From assembly GCA_003116995.1 (NCBI GenBank), contig BDSL01000003.1, forward strand, positions 2,046,001 through 2,110,000: 64,000 nt of DNA, given 5' to 3'. The notes beneath the pieces are model-generated. The model saw only the letters and a list, made by a program, of their open reading frames with translations. It was not told the DNA's origin and did not search any database. This DNA comes from Yamagishiella unicocca. Its lineage: Eukaryota; Chlorophyta; Chlorophyceae; Chlamydomonadales; Volvocaceae. Positions 34,669 to 45,699 of the stretch are shown one piece after another (within the stretch, counting starts at the first letter, position 1; each line of letters starts with the position of its first letter). The position numbers were made by a program, and so were the translations under genes.

Positions 34669-35712
34669 CCATGAAGAGCTGCGAAGTATTGACGAAAACC
34701 CATATACGATGAGAGCATAGAGCATCGAGCGGTCCTTCAAGTGTGTGGCTAATAATCATGTCTTTGTGGACGCAGTGCTATGTGACTGAGCTCCCAGTTT
34801 GGCATTTACTGCAGTTGGGAAGTCAAAGCTGCTGCGTCGTCAGCCTGTGTGGATACGCTACTGCTGCTGAATGCGCTGTGGCAGGGCGCCTTCGTTACAA
34901 GATGCGCTTGTCCATCTCCTTACTTATGTAGCGGTCATTTCGTCTTATGGCTGCCGCCCCATCAGGGACGCGCATGATTTGGCTCGCACACTCTATTACG
35001 TACGCGCGCCGGCGATAGCGTCCAGGCACACAAGCAATGGGGCAGGATGCGGATCGCTGGTTGGGGTCACGACATGCGCTGGGATGTGTCTTTTTGTTGT
35101 ATGTTAGGAAGTGCGTTTGAGGGTTTCTTTTTGTTTTGAGGTTGTCGACCGTTGTGATTCGGCGGCATACAGTTAAACACGCCGACTGCGATTTTGATCA
35201 ACCACATGTGCATGGGTTGAACCAGATTAGGGCTGTAAACGTATGAATGCTGCTTATGTATGGAACGGTAATGCGTTCGATACTACCGAGCACCTGCATG
35301 AACAGGGGGATTGCACGACAGCTTCATGACGGTGGCTTATAATGGCAGTATCAAAGACGGCCGCGCGCGGGTGCCTTTAGCCCTCCTTACAGCTAATAAA
35401 CGGGCAGTACAGAATGGCTCGGCCCAGGAGTGCGGTCACCAGCGCGAAAGGCAGCTATGGATAGCCTGCTGTTGATTGGGGCTATAAAAGTATGAATTTT
35501 GTCTTCGGAACGGTAGTGCGTTCGATATTACGGAGCACCTCGCGACGGGCGGCATGAACGGGATTGGACGACAGCCGCGCACCGGTGGCTTATCATGGCT
35601 CGCAGAAGCTGGGCAAATAACATTGCCGGAAGGTGACACGAAGACTGTACTTCCAGGCCATGGGCGCGCAATATTAATCTTCCTCCGTATGCCAATATCT
35701 CCGCAATACCGG

Positions 35713-35720
35713 TATAAAGG
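35713..35720 (+). promoter_or_regulatory. TATA box, pherophorin copy 2
   Basis: TATAAAGG, 166 bp upstream of the ATG at 35879. The matching upstream TATAAAAG is at 35483-35490. Confidence 0.55.
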
Positions 35721-35878
35721 CTTATACACAGCTGTTTCCAGCAGGATCGAGGTCTTGCCACACACACTACTTCTCACCGCCATTATGGCGTCCTATATGT
35801 GATAGTGCTGCCCCACTACATATTAGTTTATTATTTAGTCCCATGTCTAGGGAACCTAAGCTGAGACCTCGGGTCCCG

Positions 35879-37920
35879 ATGCCGACTGCCCAAATACTTC
35901 TGGCCATTGCGGCATTCCTGTAAGTTTGATATGATATTAATGCCTACATAACTTCTGCATATGATGTACCATATCCATGATTGGCATTGTTGTCATTGCT
36001 GGCTGCTGTGTCCACAGGGCATGCGCGTCTCCGTCCTTGTGCGCGACAGCAAAATGCAATCCATCACCAGGAGCTGCTCTCGATTGCAAGCAGCTTAAGC
36101 CTATGCCAACGGATTTCCGGCTGTCACCAGCACTTGGGTAAGTAGGCTTCCACGGCAACTGCATCGGCGGTCGCTTGCTTCAGCTCCGGTTCTGCTCCTA
36201 CCTGCTGGTCTGTGGTACATACAAGATCACTACTTATCCCGACCCCAACAAGAATATTGTTGGCAACTTGACAAAATTCTACTTCCCATTCTGGCTTGAA
36301 CGCCTTGGTGAAGAAACCCTCTGCAATGGGTTTCCCGGTTACTCCTCGGAGGCGGCGCTGTCCAGTCGGAACGGTTCGGCAACGTGCATGGACGCGAGAA
36401 TGCAGGTTGATTGTGCCCCTCAAAGCCCCCCTGATGACCCCCCCCCGCCACCACCTCCGCCGCCGCCGCCTTCATCGCCTCCACCCCCGCCCAGACCGTC
36501 GCTTCGTCCGCCGCCCAGACGCTCACCATCACCGCCTCGGAAGCCATCTCCACCACCATCACCGCCCCCGGAACTTGCTCGGTTGCAGACTTGCGTCCTT
36601 ATGTCGTATTCCGGTAGGGGGATCTCGGGCGCCAGGGATTTTTGCACAGCGCTCTCAATGGCCGCTCGGGATAAAGTGAAGACCGTGGCTGATGGATACA
36701 AGGTTGCCCTTGGACCATGGGGGCCCCCCTCTTGCAACAACAATACCGTAATTTCGGTGTGCACCAGTATCTTGGCCCGCCAGCAACCGCTCCTTACCAA
36801 GATTATGGCAGAGGCACTTCCTCAAGTCTTTGATTACATTTTTGAGGTCACAAACTACCGCAGTGGCGGATGTGGAGCTTACTCCCCGACGTCTCAGGCT
36901 GGAAATTATAACCTTCGAGCAACCTCATCTCAAACAACTCTGGCGACTTTCACGTGCGCAATGCGCCCATCGCCCTACATCTTCCCTTCCACCTCATGTA
37001 CGACGAATATTACCAACGGCCCTTTCAAAATTCGGTCCGCGCAGGTAGGTACGGGTTTAATGTCTGAGGAGCGTTAATGTTCATGCGTGGGTGTTGAAGC
37101 CAACCTTCGGGTAGTTTGCCAGCGGTCTTCCCTCCCGCCAGTGTATGAAGCATTGCGCTCACACCGACGAGTGTGAACCACTTTACGCCCTTGTTACCCA
37201 GGTTGAGGCAGTCGACGGGAAGTCGATGTTTTGCTTCGGCATTGGCGTTAATAACCCAGCGCCCTCTGTGCCCTCGGTAAGTGGTCGCCGTGTAAAGCAC
37301 GGCGGGCTCATATCTAATATATAGGATGCGAACCACGTCGCCTGGCTGGCTTGTTTTGTCTGTTGGGGCCTCGCCGACTTCGGCGCGACGGGGTGTGGTT
37401 TTTTCCTGTGCCTTTGGGGGCGTCGGCTGGCTGCTAGCGCTGGCTTCCCTTACTTATCCTTATCTCCGTTGTGCCTGTGGTGCCAAGCCAATGCGCTTCG
37501 TGTGACTGTGCACTCCTGGACTGGCCCTGCTGTTTTCAAGTATTTTTCTGCGTTTGGTGTACGTTGCAGGAGTGCAACACCGACCGCATCAGCGAAGTTG
37601 CGTTCTTTGTTAAGGGCGTACAGCGCAGCAGCTTGCGCAACGTCTACTTACGGGGCCCTTCCGACCAGAGGCGGCGCCCAATAAGTGACAGCTTCTGGCC
37701 GCAGCCGAACACGCTCTCGGTGAAGCCTATCGACTGGACGGCGGATCTTCTTCAACTCCTTATCGCGCGGAAAAGGGGCCAGGTGTGCCTCGACCTATCC
37801 GCAGGCCCAGCTGCCATACGAGACTTCTGCATTTCCGGTAGTGGCAACACATGCCTCGTTAGCATCGCGTACTCAGACAAGTGCTGCCAGGTGGAGTCGG
37901 TTGTCCTCCAGTTGCCATGA
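35879..37920 (+). CDS. Pherophorin-family extracellular-matrix glycoprotein, copy 2
   Basis: Tandem twin of the gene at 32633. Exons: 35879-35919, 36018-36137, 36184-37044, 37142-37276 and 37570-37920. Same signal peptide, Pro-rich spacer and C-domain. Differences seen: Thr to Ala in the N-domain (SEAT/SEAA), Arg to Pro before FKIRSAQ, RLRPTSD to RRRPISD, GKVCL to GQVCL, and the stop TAG changed to TTG, which adds Leu-Pro before a TGA. It carries the same unresolved TAA/donor at 36139-36141, so whatever happens at that junction predates the duplication. All changes keep the frame in exons 3-5, which fits a maintained gene. Confidence 0.78.
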
Positions 37921-38464
37921 AGAGCTGCGAAGTATTGACGAAAACCCATATACGATGAGAGCATAGAGCATCGAGCGGTCCTTCAAGTGTGTGGCTAATA
38001 ATCATGTCTTTGTGGACGCAGTGCTATGTGACTGAGCTCCCAGTTTGGCATTTACTGCAGTTGGGAAGTCAAAGCTGCTGCGTCGTCAGCCTGTGTGGAT
38101 ACGCTACTGCTGCTGAATGCGCTGTGGCAGGGCGCCTTACAAGATGCGCTTGTCCATCTCCTTACTTATGTAGCGGTCATTTCGTCTTATGGCTGCCGCC
38201 CCATCAGGGACGCGCATGATTTGGCTCGCACACTCTATTACGTACGCGCGCCGGCGATAGCGTCCAGGCACACAAGCAATGGGGCAGGATGCGGATCGCT
38301 GGTTGGGGTCACGACATGCGCTGGGATGTGTCTTTTTGTTGTATGTTAGGAAGTGCGTTTGAGGGTTTCTTTTTGTTTTGAGGTTGTCGCCCGTTGTGAT
38401 TCGGCGGCATACAGTTAAGCACGCCGATTGCGATTTTGATCAACCACATGTGCATGGGTTGAAC

Positions 38465-39474
38465 GTTGCTCCCGATAGAGGTTCTGCAAGCAACGACGGA
38501 CCAAGAGGGATCAGGGGCTCCATGGGGATTCACGGATTCTGCCGACTACCGGTAGCCAACATGCATTCTTTACCGCTACACATGGGTAACCTAAGCGCCA
38601 CACATTCCTCAACCGTGCCCTTAATTTTATCACACTCATCACCGACCCCTTAACTTTACACCCGAACCACTCTAGTTAGTAATCACTCGATGGTCAGCAA
38701 GTAAAGCAGGCTTACGTTGCATGGTTTTATCACACTCATCACCGACCCCTTAACTTTACACCCGAACCACTCTAGTTAGTAATCACTCGCTCGATGGTCA
38801 GCAAGTAAAGCAGGCTTACGTTGCATGGGTATGAACTCAACAATACGGGTGGTAAGAGCGCGTCCTGACTTGCATCCTGCTTTGCTTGCTGTGCGTCCAT
38901 GCGACTGCTCGTCCGTCGTACGAAGTCGAAGCAGGCGGGTTTGCTCTTTTTTGGCGCCGTGCATGTGGTGTTGCTGGCGCCGCCGTGTAAGTCATGCAAT
39001 GCAAGCATTGTTTGGTTATTCGCACTCAATTGGGTCGGGAATATAGCGAAGGTTCGGCTAGCGTAGGGCAAAGCTTTGCACCCTCCCGCTGGAAATCAGG
39101 TGACAGATCTATATAAGACTGAAACGAAGGGGACGGGCGACGGGATGGTTAAGGCTGCTAGGTACTCCCCTAGTGTGGGATTCCACTCACCCTTTTGTTC
39201 GTGTACTCGCATGCACTGGGCTATGCCACTAACTGGAATTCGGTAAATTGCATCGCGCAACTGATGGAGGAAGCCTGTGCAGATCGAGATACTTTGGAAC
39301 CCTTTCACTTTTTTGCACTCTCGTACAAGTGATCCGGACAATTAGGTCTCTCGAGGTCAAAAGCATGGGTCGTGCCGTATCTGGCGCCCGTATTCTATTC
39401 GCGTGTGCTGTTTTTGCTAAGTAGTGAGCTGCTTTTGCTCTCGTATTTTCCTTGGGAAAGAGTATAATATTAGA
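38465..39474. other. Intergenic region without supported genes
   Basis: Between the second pherophorin and member 4 of the unknown family. It contains the 100-bp tandem duplication at 38625-38828 and otherwise nothing recognisable. Confidence 0.55.
38625..38828. repeat. Perfect ~100-bp tandem duplication
   Basis: 38625-38724 and 38725-38828 are identical apart from a four-base CGCT insertion in the second copy. Each begins TTTTATCACACTCATCACCG and ends TTACGTTGCATGG. Confidence 0.95.
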
Positions 39475-42400
39475 ATGGCGGTCACGGCCGTTAGGGCTGG
39501 CGAATTGCTAGTGCGGAATAAGGATAAGACAGCTTCAAGTGTAAGCCCTAAGCTTTCGACTGGGACCTTGCAAGCGGTGCAACTGACAAGCGATGGAAGC
39601 CTTCGCGAGGTGAACCGCGCCTCTACGATTGACGGGCTCAATCATGAGGGCCAAAGCAGCAGTCCCAACGCGCGCGCGAATTATTCTCGTGCATCTACCA
39701 TTGTGGACGAGGAGCCTATCAGTCAGCCTGGCGGAGGTGAAAATGTGTCAACCTCCGAGGACGGCGCTGCGGTTATGCAATCCGTCACTAGCACGCCAGT
39801 CAGGCTGGAGCTCGCTTCCTGTCCGTCGTTTGCGGAGCAAAACACGGAGCGGAGCAAACCGCTCTGGCTTGAACGCCACAACACCCTTCAGCGCGCTTAC
39901 AGTTCATTCCTTGCCAAGGCTGACAGTGGTGGGAGGGATGGAAATTTAAGCCGTAAAACCGAGGATGACAGGGCCGAGGCAGCTGCCAACAACTTGGCGC
40001 CCTACCTGCCGGGATGGGGCATCGCCAGGTGCGCGCCGTGCCGCATGATCGACAAGCATGTTATACTGGGCCAGTGTCACATGACAAATTTATTCAATGG
40101 AGCCTATGTGTGGAGGGGCGGCAAGGGCACGCGTTGTGATGCAACGGCAAGCACAATGAAGCAACAGCAGCCCCGGCGCAATGCTTGCAAGCAAGCGAAG
40201 GGTGCTGGCGGGGGGAGGGCGTGAGGGGAGACATGTCCCAATGACGGAGTCGTGGGGGAGGGGGCCACGTGTGTATGCGTGTTTGTGTGTGTTGATGATA
40301 TCGAGCAGCTGACGTCCAGGTGCAGGTTTCCAACGTCGCACGAGGGAAGGCAGACCGCCGCGACAGAGCAAAACGGCACCGCCCGTACGACAAGCACCGC
40401 CCGTACGACAAGCACGCACGTACGAGAGCGTGCGTGTTGAGGGGGCACATGCGGAGAGAGGGGGCACACAGCGGTCGGTGATGCTGGGCTTTGCCAGGTG
40501 TTTCGCCGAGCAAAGCGCTGTGCTTAGGCTAGCGGGGCAACCCCAGTACCCCAGCACCCAGGCCACCAACATATCGGTAGCCATTCGTATCCCATTTCAA
40601 CCAACACACGCACTCCACCCCTTCCCGCCCTCTGCAGGAGCCAGCTGTGGCTCCTGGCGGAGGCCTACTTGCTAGACGCGCAGGAGGAGGACGACGGCGA
40701 CGCATCCCACCCCAGCACCGGCACCAACACCACACCGCAACCCGCGCAGCATGCGGCCCCACAGTTGCAGCAGGCGGATGCTGCCCCTCTTGCTGCTGCC
40801 GCTGCGGCTGCTCCTCCTCCTCCTCCTGCTGCTGCTCCCCCTCCTCCTCCTGCTGCTGTCGTTGCTACCGCTGCCACCAGCAGCAGCCGCGGCGCATCAG
40901 TCGCTGCCTGCCGCCTCGCACAGCCGCCCTCAGCAACGCAGCAGCCGCAGCAGCCGCAGCAGCCGCAGCAGCCGCAGCAGGCGCTCGACACATTCCTGGA
41001 GCGTGCCCGCAGCCTCAGCCGGGCCTGCCTCGCGGCACCCCTGGGCCTGGGTGCGGCCCTCACCCCCTCCTTTTCCTTCTCCATGCGGTCAGGCCTTTCC
41101 ACCATCACTGGGCGCGGCGGCCCCCAGTCCAGACGCACCAGCGGCGCCGGCGCACTCCATGGCAGCGGCCCCAGCCACAGCCGCGGCCACGGCACGCACC
41201 TTGACTCGGAAGGTTTCGGAGCGACGTCCAGCCCCAGCACCACCAGGCGCCACCACGTGGCCTTCGCGGCGGGCCTGGCGGCGGCCACCTCCACCGCCGC
41301 CGCGCTGTCCCAAGCGGCCGCGCTGGCGACTACCGGTGTGGCTGCGGCCGCCTCCGTGACGTTCGCCACCTCCGCGGCTCTGCAGCTGGGGGGCAGGGCC
41401 CTGGCGGCGGGCGCCGAAGTGCTGGTGGACCGGATCCAGGTGCGTGTCTGCACACGTGGAGGGTCTAAGTGTTCTAGGGGTTTCTAGGGGTTTTCACCCC
41501 ACCCACCCCTCGCCGGGCCCCCCCCGAAACACACACGCACATACCCATTAGCCCCACCCTCCCCGGCTCTCCAGCATGCATCTCAAAACGTCTGTTTTTA
41601 AACGTTTTTTTCGGGCATCCACGGGTCTTCCTCGAACCCTCCCCCGCCCCCGCGTGTGCCCGCGTGTCAGAACGTGGCATCCAAACAGGTCACCGCCGCC
41701 GTGGCTGAAGTCATCTTGGGCCCCACAGCGCCTGAGGACGCCCGCATGCGGCTGGTGGACCGGGTGCAGGCCACCGTGGCGGGCGCGTCCATCCTGTGGT
41801 TCATCTTCAACCTCAGCTGCATGTCCGACTCACTGGCGCACCTGGACTTCGAACACGACTTCACAACCAGCGCCAAAGTGGTGGGTCGTGACTGCTGCTG
41901 GGGGGGAGGGTCGTGACTGCTGCTGGGGCCGGTGGATTGGGCGCGCGAGGTGGGGCTGCAGGCTACAGGAGGTGGGGCTGCAGGCTACAGGAGGTGGGGC
42001 TGTAGGCTACAGGAGGTGGGGCTGCAGGCTACAGGAGGTGGGGCTGCAGGCTACAGGAGGTGGGGCTGCAGGCTACAGGAGGTGGGGCTGTAGGCTACAG
42101 GAGGTGGGGCTGCAGGCTACAGGAGGTGGGGCTGCAGGCTACAGGAGGTGGGGCTGTAGGCTACAGGAGGTGGGGCTGCAGGCTACAGGAGGTGGGGCTG
42201 TAGGCTACAGCAGGTGGGGCTGTAGGCTACAGGAGGTGGGGCTGCAGGCTACAGGAGGTGGGGCTGTAGGCTACAGCAGGTGGGGCTGTAGGCTACAGGA
42301 GGTGGGGCTGTAGGCTACAGGAGGTGGGGCTGCAGGCTACAGCAGGTGGGGCTGTAGGCTACAGCAGGTGGGGCTGTAGGCTACAGGAGGTGGGGCTGCA

Positions 42401-43151
42401 GGCTACAGCAGGTGGGGCTGTAGGCTACAGCAGGTGGGGCTGTAGGCTACAGGAGGTGGGGCTGCAGGCTACAGGAGGTGGGGCTGTAGGCTACAGCAGG
42501 TGGGGCTGTAGGCTACAGGAGGTGGGGCTGCAGGCTACAGGAGGTGGGGCTGCAGGCTACAGGAGGTGGGGCTGTAGGCTACAGGAGGTGGGGCTGCAGG
42601 CTACAGCAGGTGGGGCTGCAGGCTACAGGAGGTGGGGCTGTAGGCTACAGGAGGTGGGGCTGCAGGCTACAGGAGGTGGGGCTGCAGGCTACAGGAGGTG
42701 GGGCTGTAGGCTACAGGAGGTGGGGCTGCAGGCTACAGGAGGTGGGGCTGCAGGCTACAGGAGGTGGGGTTGTTGCTGGATGGCCTCGGGGCAGCCGGTG
42801 TGCGCCGGGTGCCACGGGGGTGATGACTCGATTCAAAAGGGCGGGGGGTTGCCATGCGTTAGGGAGCCAGCCCAGCGAAGGCACCCGTCCAAACTCCAAA
42901 CCTCCCACCCCTCTTCCTCCCTTCTCGGCCCCCTCTTCCTCCCTTCGGGCCTGACCAAAACGCCCCCTCCGCATATCCGTCCCGCCGCCTTCTTCCCCCG
43001 TGCTCCTCTGATCTCCCCCCAGGTGCTGGACCTGGTCTCCAGCGGCCCACCCTTGATGGAGAACTGCAAGGACCTGATGCAGGTGGGGGTGGCGGTGGGG
43101 CTGCGGGTGGCGCAGCGCAACGCGGAAATCGGCGGCGACATCGGGGGCTGA
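39475..43151 (+). CDS. Unknown paralog family, member 4 (564 aa)
   Basis: Four exons: 39475-40028 (ends in phase 2), 40638-41439, 41671-41880 (210 bp) and 43023-43151. Intron positions and phases match member 3 exactly. Exon 1 starts MAVTAVRAGELLVRNKDK and holds SCPSFAEQ followed by KPLWLERHNTLQRAY. Exon 2 starts SQLWLLAEAYLLDAQ, runs through Gln/Pro/Ala-rich sequence and an Ala-rich hydrophobic region (HVAFAAGLAAATSTAAAL). Exon 3 holds EVILGPTAPEDARMRLVDRV, ASILWFIFNLS and SLAHLDFEHDF. The last exon starts VLDLVSSGPPLMENCKDLMQ. Intron 3 is expanded by a 22-bp minisatellite. Function unknown. A TGTAA word at 43650-43654 could be its poly-A signal. Confidence 0.78.
41572..41640 (-). repeat. 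Dispersed short repeat, minus orientation
   Basis: CCAGCATGCATCTCAAAAC, then TTTTTAAACG, then GGGCATCCACGGGTCTTCCTC. This is the reverse complement of 48318-48392. It sits in intron 2 of unknown-family member 4. Confidence 0.75.
41948..42770. repeat. 22-bp minisatellite, ~37 copies
   Basis: Unit AGGTGGGGCTGCAGGCTACA plus GG, with C/T variation at TGCAGG/TGTAGG and G/C at CAGGAGG/CAGCAGG. It fills most of intron 3 of unknown-family member 4. Because 22 is not a multiple of 3, every frame cycles through the same 22-residue peptide, producing spurious long ORFs. Confidence 0.97.
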
Positions 43152-45699
43152 CGCAGCCGGTGGGGGTGGCGGGGGCTTCTCGAGGAACCCCACGGGCACG
43201 ACATAGGAGGTGAGGAGCGGGGGGATGGCGTCGGTCCCTCCCTCTCTCCCGGAGGAGGAGCAGCGGCGACCGGAGGGTGGGACGAAAGCGGGGGCCGTAA
43301 GCTCGCGGCAGTGCAGCGAGCGAGCGGTTTGCGGTGCGGCCTGTTGGCGTGACCTGGGCGGAGCGGGCGGAGCTGATGTGGTTATAGGTAGGAGACCTGT
43401 TTTCAGAATTTATTGCTTGATTGGTCCCTGTACATGTACGTGTCTACATGTGGTGTGGTGCGGCGAGGCGCAAGGTGGGTGTCCGGGCCCCTTCAGGTCC
43501 ATTGCAAGGGTCGGCTGTGCGTCCGCTGACGTGGCACGTGCTGAAGACCAGTGCCTGGTGGCTACACGTACTGATGCTTCGCGATGAGAGTAGGAAGAGA
43601 CGTGGGAGCAGCTGCATCAGCGCTTGTGTGAAGGGTTCGCAGGAGGTCGTGTAAAGAGTGGCAGGCGCTGGAAACGTTGCCGGAATTCATTTCTCCACAG
43701 GGCTGTTGCAGGATTTGCCAGCTGTGTGGCTGGGCCCATGTGGGCCTTACATCGTGTCGTCTGCCGGGTGAACCCCGTGACCAGCTGGTCGTCTGTCTCT
43801 GCGGTAGGCCAGAGGGCGTCATTGGGGTACTGACCTGGGCTATTTGCTGAGCTACGTAGCTGGGAATGTGGTTCGTGTTCTGGCTTTCCTTGGTCCAGCC
43901 ACGTCTGTGGCTGAACTGTGGCTGGAGAGGTGTTTCCCGTGGAGAGACGGGCCTCCAGGGGGGGTTAGAAGGGAATCCGCGAATCCACGGCATCGAGGGG
44001 ACTGTGTGGGTGCGTTGCCGAGAACCGCAGGCCGCACGACGCTTGCTGGGTCCGCCTCATCTGCAGGGAAACATGTCTCGGTAGCCATGTCGCGCTGCAC
44101 GCGTGCAGAGCGGGAAGCGGTCATACGGTTGCCGCGGCCTGTGTCATCCTTCATGTGTACATACCGCAGAAACATCTACCGGGTTTTCTTTGTTAGCACT
44201 AGAGGGCTCTTGAAATTGTCACGTGCAGTTATCAGTGTTCCGAATGGGCGCATCACCCGCCGTGTTTGTTTTTTGTTCTTATGAGGTATTAAGAGTTGAA
44301 AACCAAAAAGGAGAAGATGCTTATGGATGAGGGGTCCCCTTATGGATGAGGGGTCCAGGTCCAGGCGTCGATGGATTAGAGGTCGGGGCAATGTTTTGGG
44401 CGCGTTGGTTGTCAGATGGACCCTGCCATGCTGGGCAGCCTCGAGTGCTGGGTAGGAAAAGTGAAGGTCCTCTGTCCGAGCCAGTCAATGGACGATTTGC
44501 ATCTGGTGGGGAGAAACACAGAAAAAAGCCTCTACGGCACGACGCTTCTGAGGAAGAGGGGGAAATGTGACCGCGCTAGTACCAGTATCAGCACGCACCA
44601 TATTACAGCTGCGGACGCGCCTTGTCATCTTAGACCCGGCACACAACAGCTCCAGTATTGAGATGCTTACGCTACCGCACCGCATGTCGACGGGAGCGCG
44701 CAGAAGCTTTGCCGACACCCTGGACGTGCCGTTATTCCTCTTATTCGTTCGCGGTCCGCAATCGATGTGTCACGCCCGTGTGGCAGTCCCCCAAGAGGAC
44801 GTTGTTGGGCGCGTTTGTAAATACACCTCCCTGTTTCTGGACCCGCCTACCTCGGTAGTTGCCTCGCTTTCCTCACTTTTCAAGTCACCCCACCCTGCCA
44901 CCCACCCGCCCCGCCCATCGCCACCAGTGACTGTGAGTGCCATTTCGCGCTCCGGCGCCACGTGGGTCCCGTCCTAAGCACCGATCCAAGGGGGGCTGGC
45001 GGGCGCTGTACTTTGAAAACTGGACTCTAAACGTAAACACACGTCTCCCTGGAGCGTCGCCCTGTGTTGCTGCCTGCGTCGTCGTACTGAGTCGTACGCC
45101 ATACAGCTCATCGTACTCGGACAGGCGAACACCGCTGTGTATGTGCGCCGGTGTCCGCGGCTCCGTTCCGCTCGTTGGGCGTGCGCTGCTGGAAACACAC
45201 GATCGAAACCCGCGCGGCAGCCAGCGACGACTGACGCCCCCACCCCACCACTGCGGGCGGGTCGGGACTGGGACTCCGACTAGGACTGGGACCGGGACCG
45301 GACCGCGATGGCCGCTCTCCCATAGCGCACCAACAGCTGCACCAGCGGCCGCCTCGAACCCCGCCACTGCGGCCCGCGCGATGCCGCCTCCTGCCTCCAC
45401 AACCACAAAGCTCCGACGACCAGCACCCGGCAACGGCCAGGACCTCCACCACAACCAGCTCGCACCTTCGAAACCAGGCGCCAGGACCTCCACCACAACC
45501 AGCTCGCACCTCCGAAACCAGGCGCCAGGACCTCCACCACAACCAGCTCGCACCTCCGAAACCAGGCGCCAGGCGTTACGCAGGGACGACCATTTTGCTC
45601 CGAGCCTGACCCCACGTGCTGCTAGGCCTGTCGTACGACATATCAACTGCTCACCGGGCCCCAAGTGCTGCCAGGCCAGCCGTACGACACATCGCGTGC
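43152..45699. other. Convergent intergenic region
   Basis: Between member 4 (+) and the kinase (-), which converge here. It contains a GAGGAACCCCACGGGCACGA motif (43179-43198), the candidate TGTAA at 43650 and a 44-bp repeat at 45436-45568. A 137-codon plus ORF at 44567-44977 has no recognisable domain. No supported gene. Confidence 0.5.
45436..45568. repeat. 44-bp tandem repeat, three copies
   Basis: Unit containing CCAGGACCTCCACCACAACC and CGAAACCAGGCG, just downstream of the kinase stop codon, probably in its 3' UTR. Confidence 0.85.

Larger units (their letters stand above)
32019..35222 (+). repeat. Tandem duplication unit, copy 1 (3.2 kb)
   Basis: Near-identical to 35259-38464, in direct orientation and separated by 36 bp. 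It contains a complete pherophorin locus with its promoter and 3' flank. Only scattered substitutions and small indels distinguish the copies (for example the four-base GCGC difference near 35364 and a five-base deletion near 38136), so the duplication is recent. Confidence 0.92.
35259..38464 (+). repeat. Tandem duplication unit, copy 2 (3.2 kb)
   Basis: Direct repeat of 32019-35222. After the small indel near 35364 the offset is a constant 3246 bp through the coding exons, so both loci keep the same exon structure. Confidence 0.92.

Noticed and set aside
42324..43151. 275-codon repetitive ORF and neighbours
   Set aside because: A minisatellite artefact. Only the last part, 43023-43151, is a true exon.
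44567..44977. 136-codon ORF
   Set aside because: No domain, no splice partners, in the convergent gap between two genes; a candidate for chance or 3' UTR.
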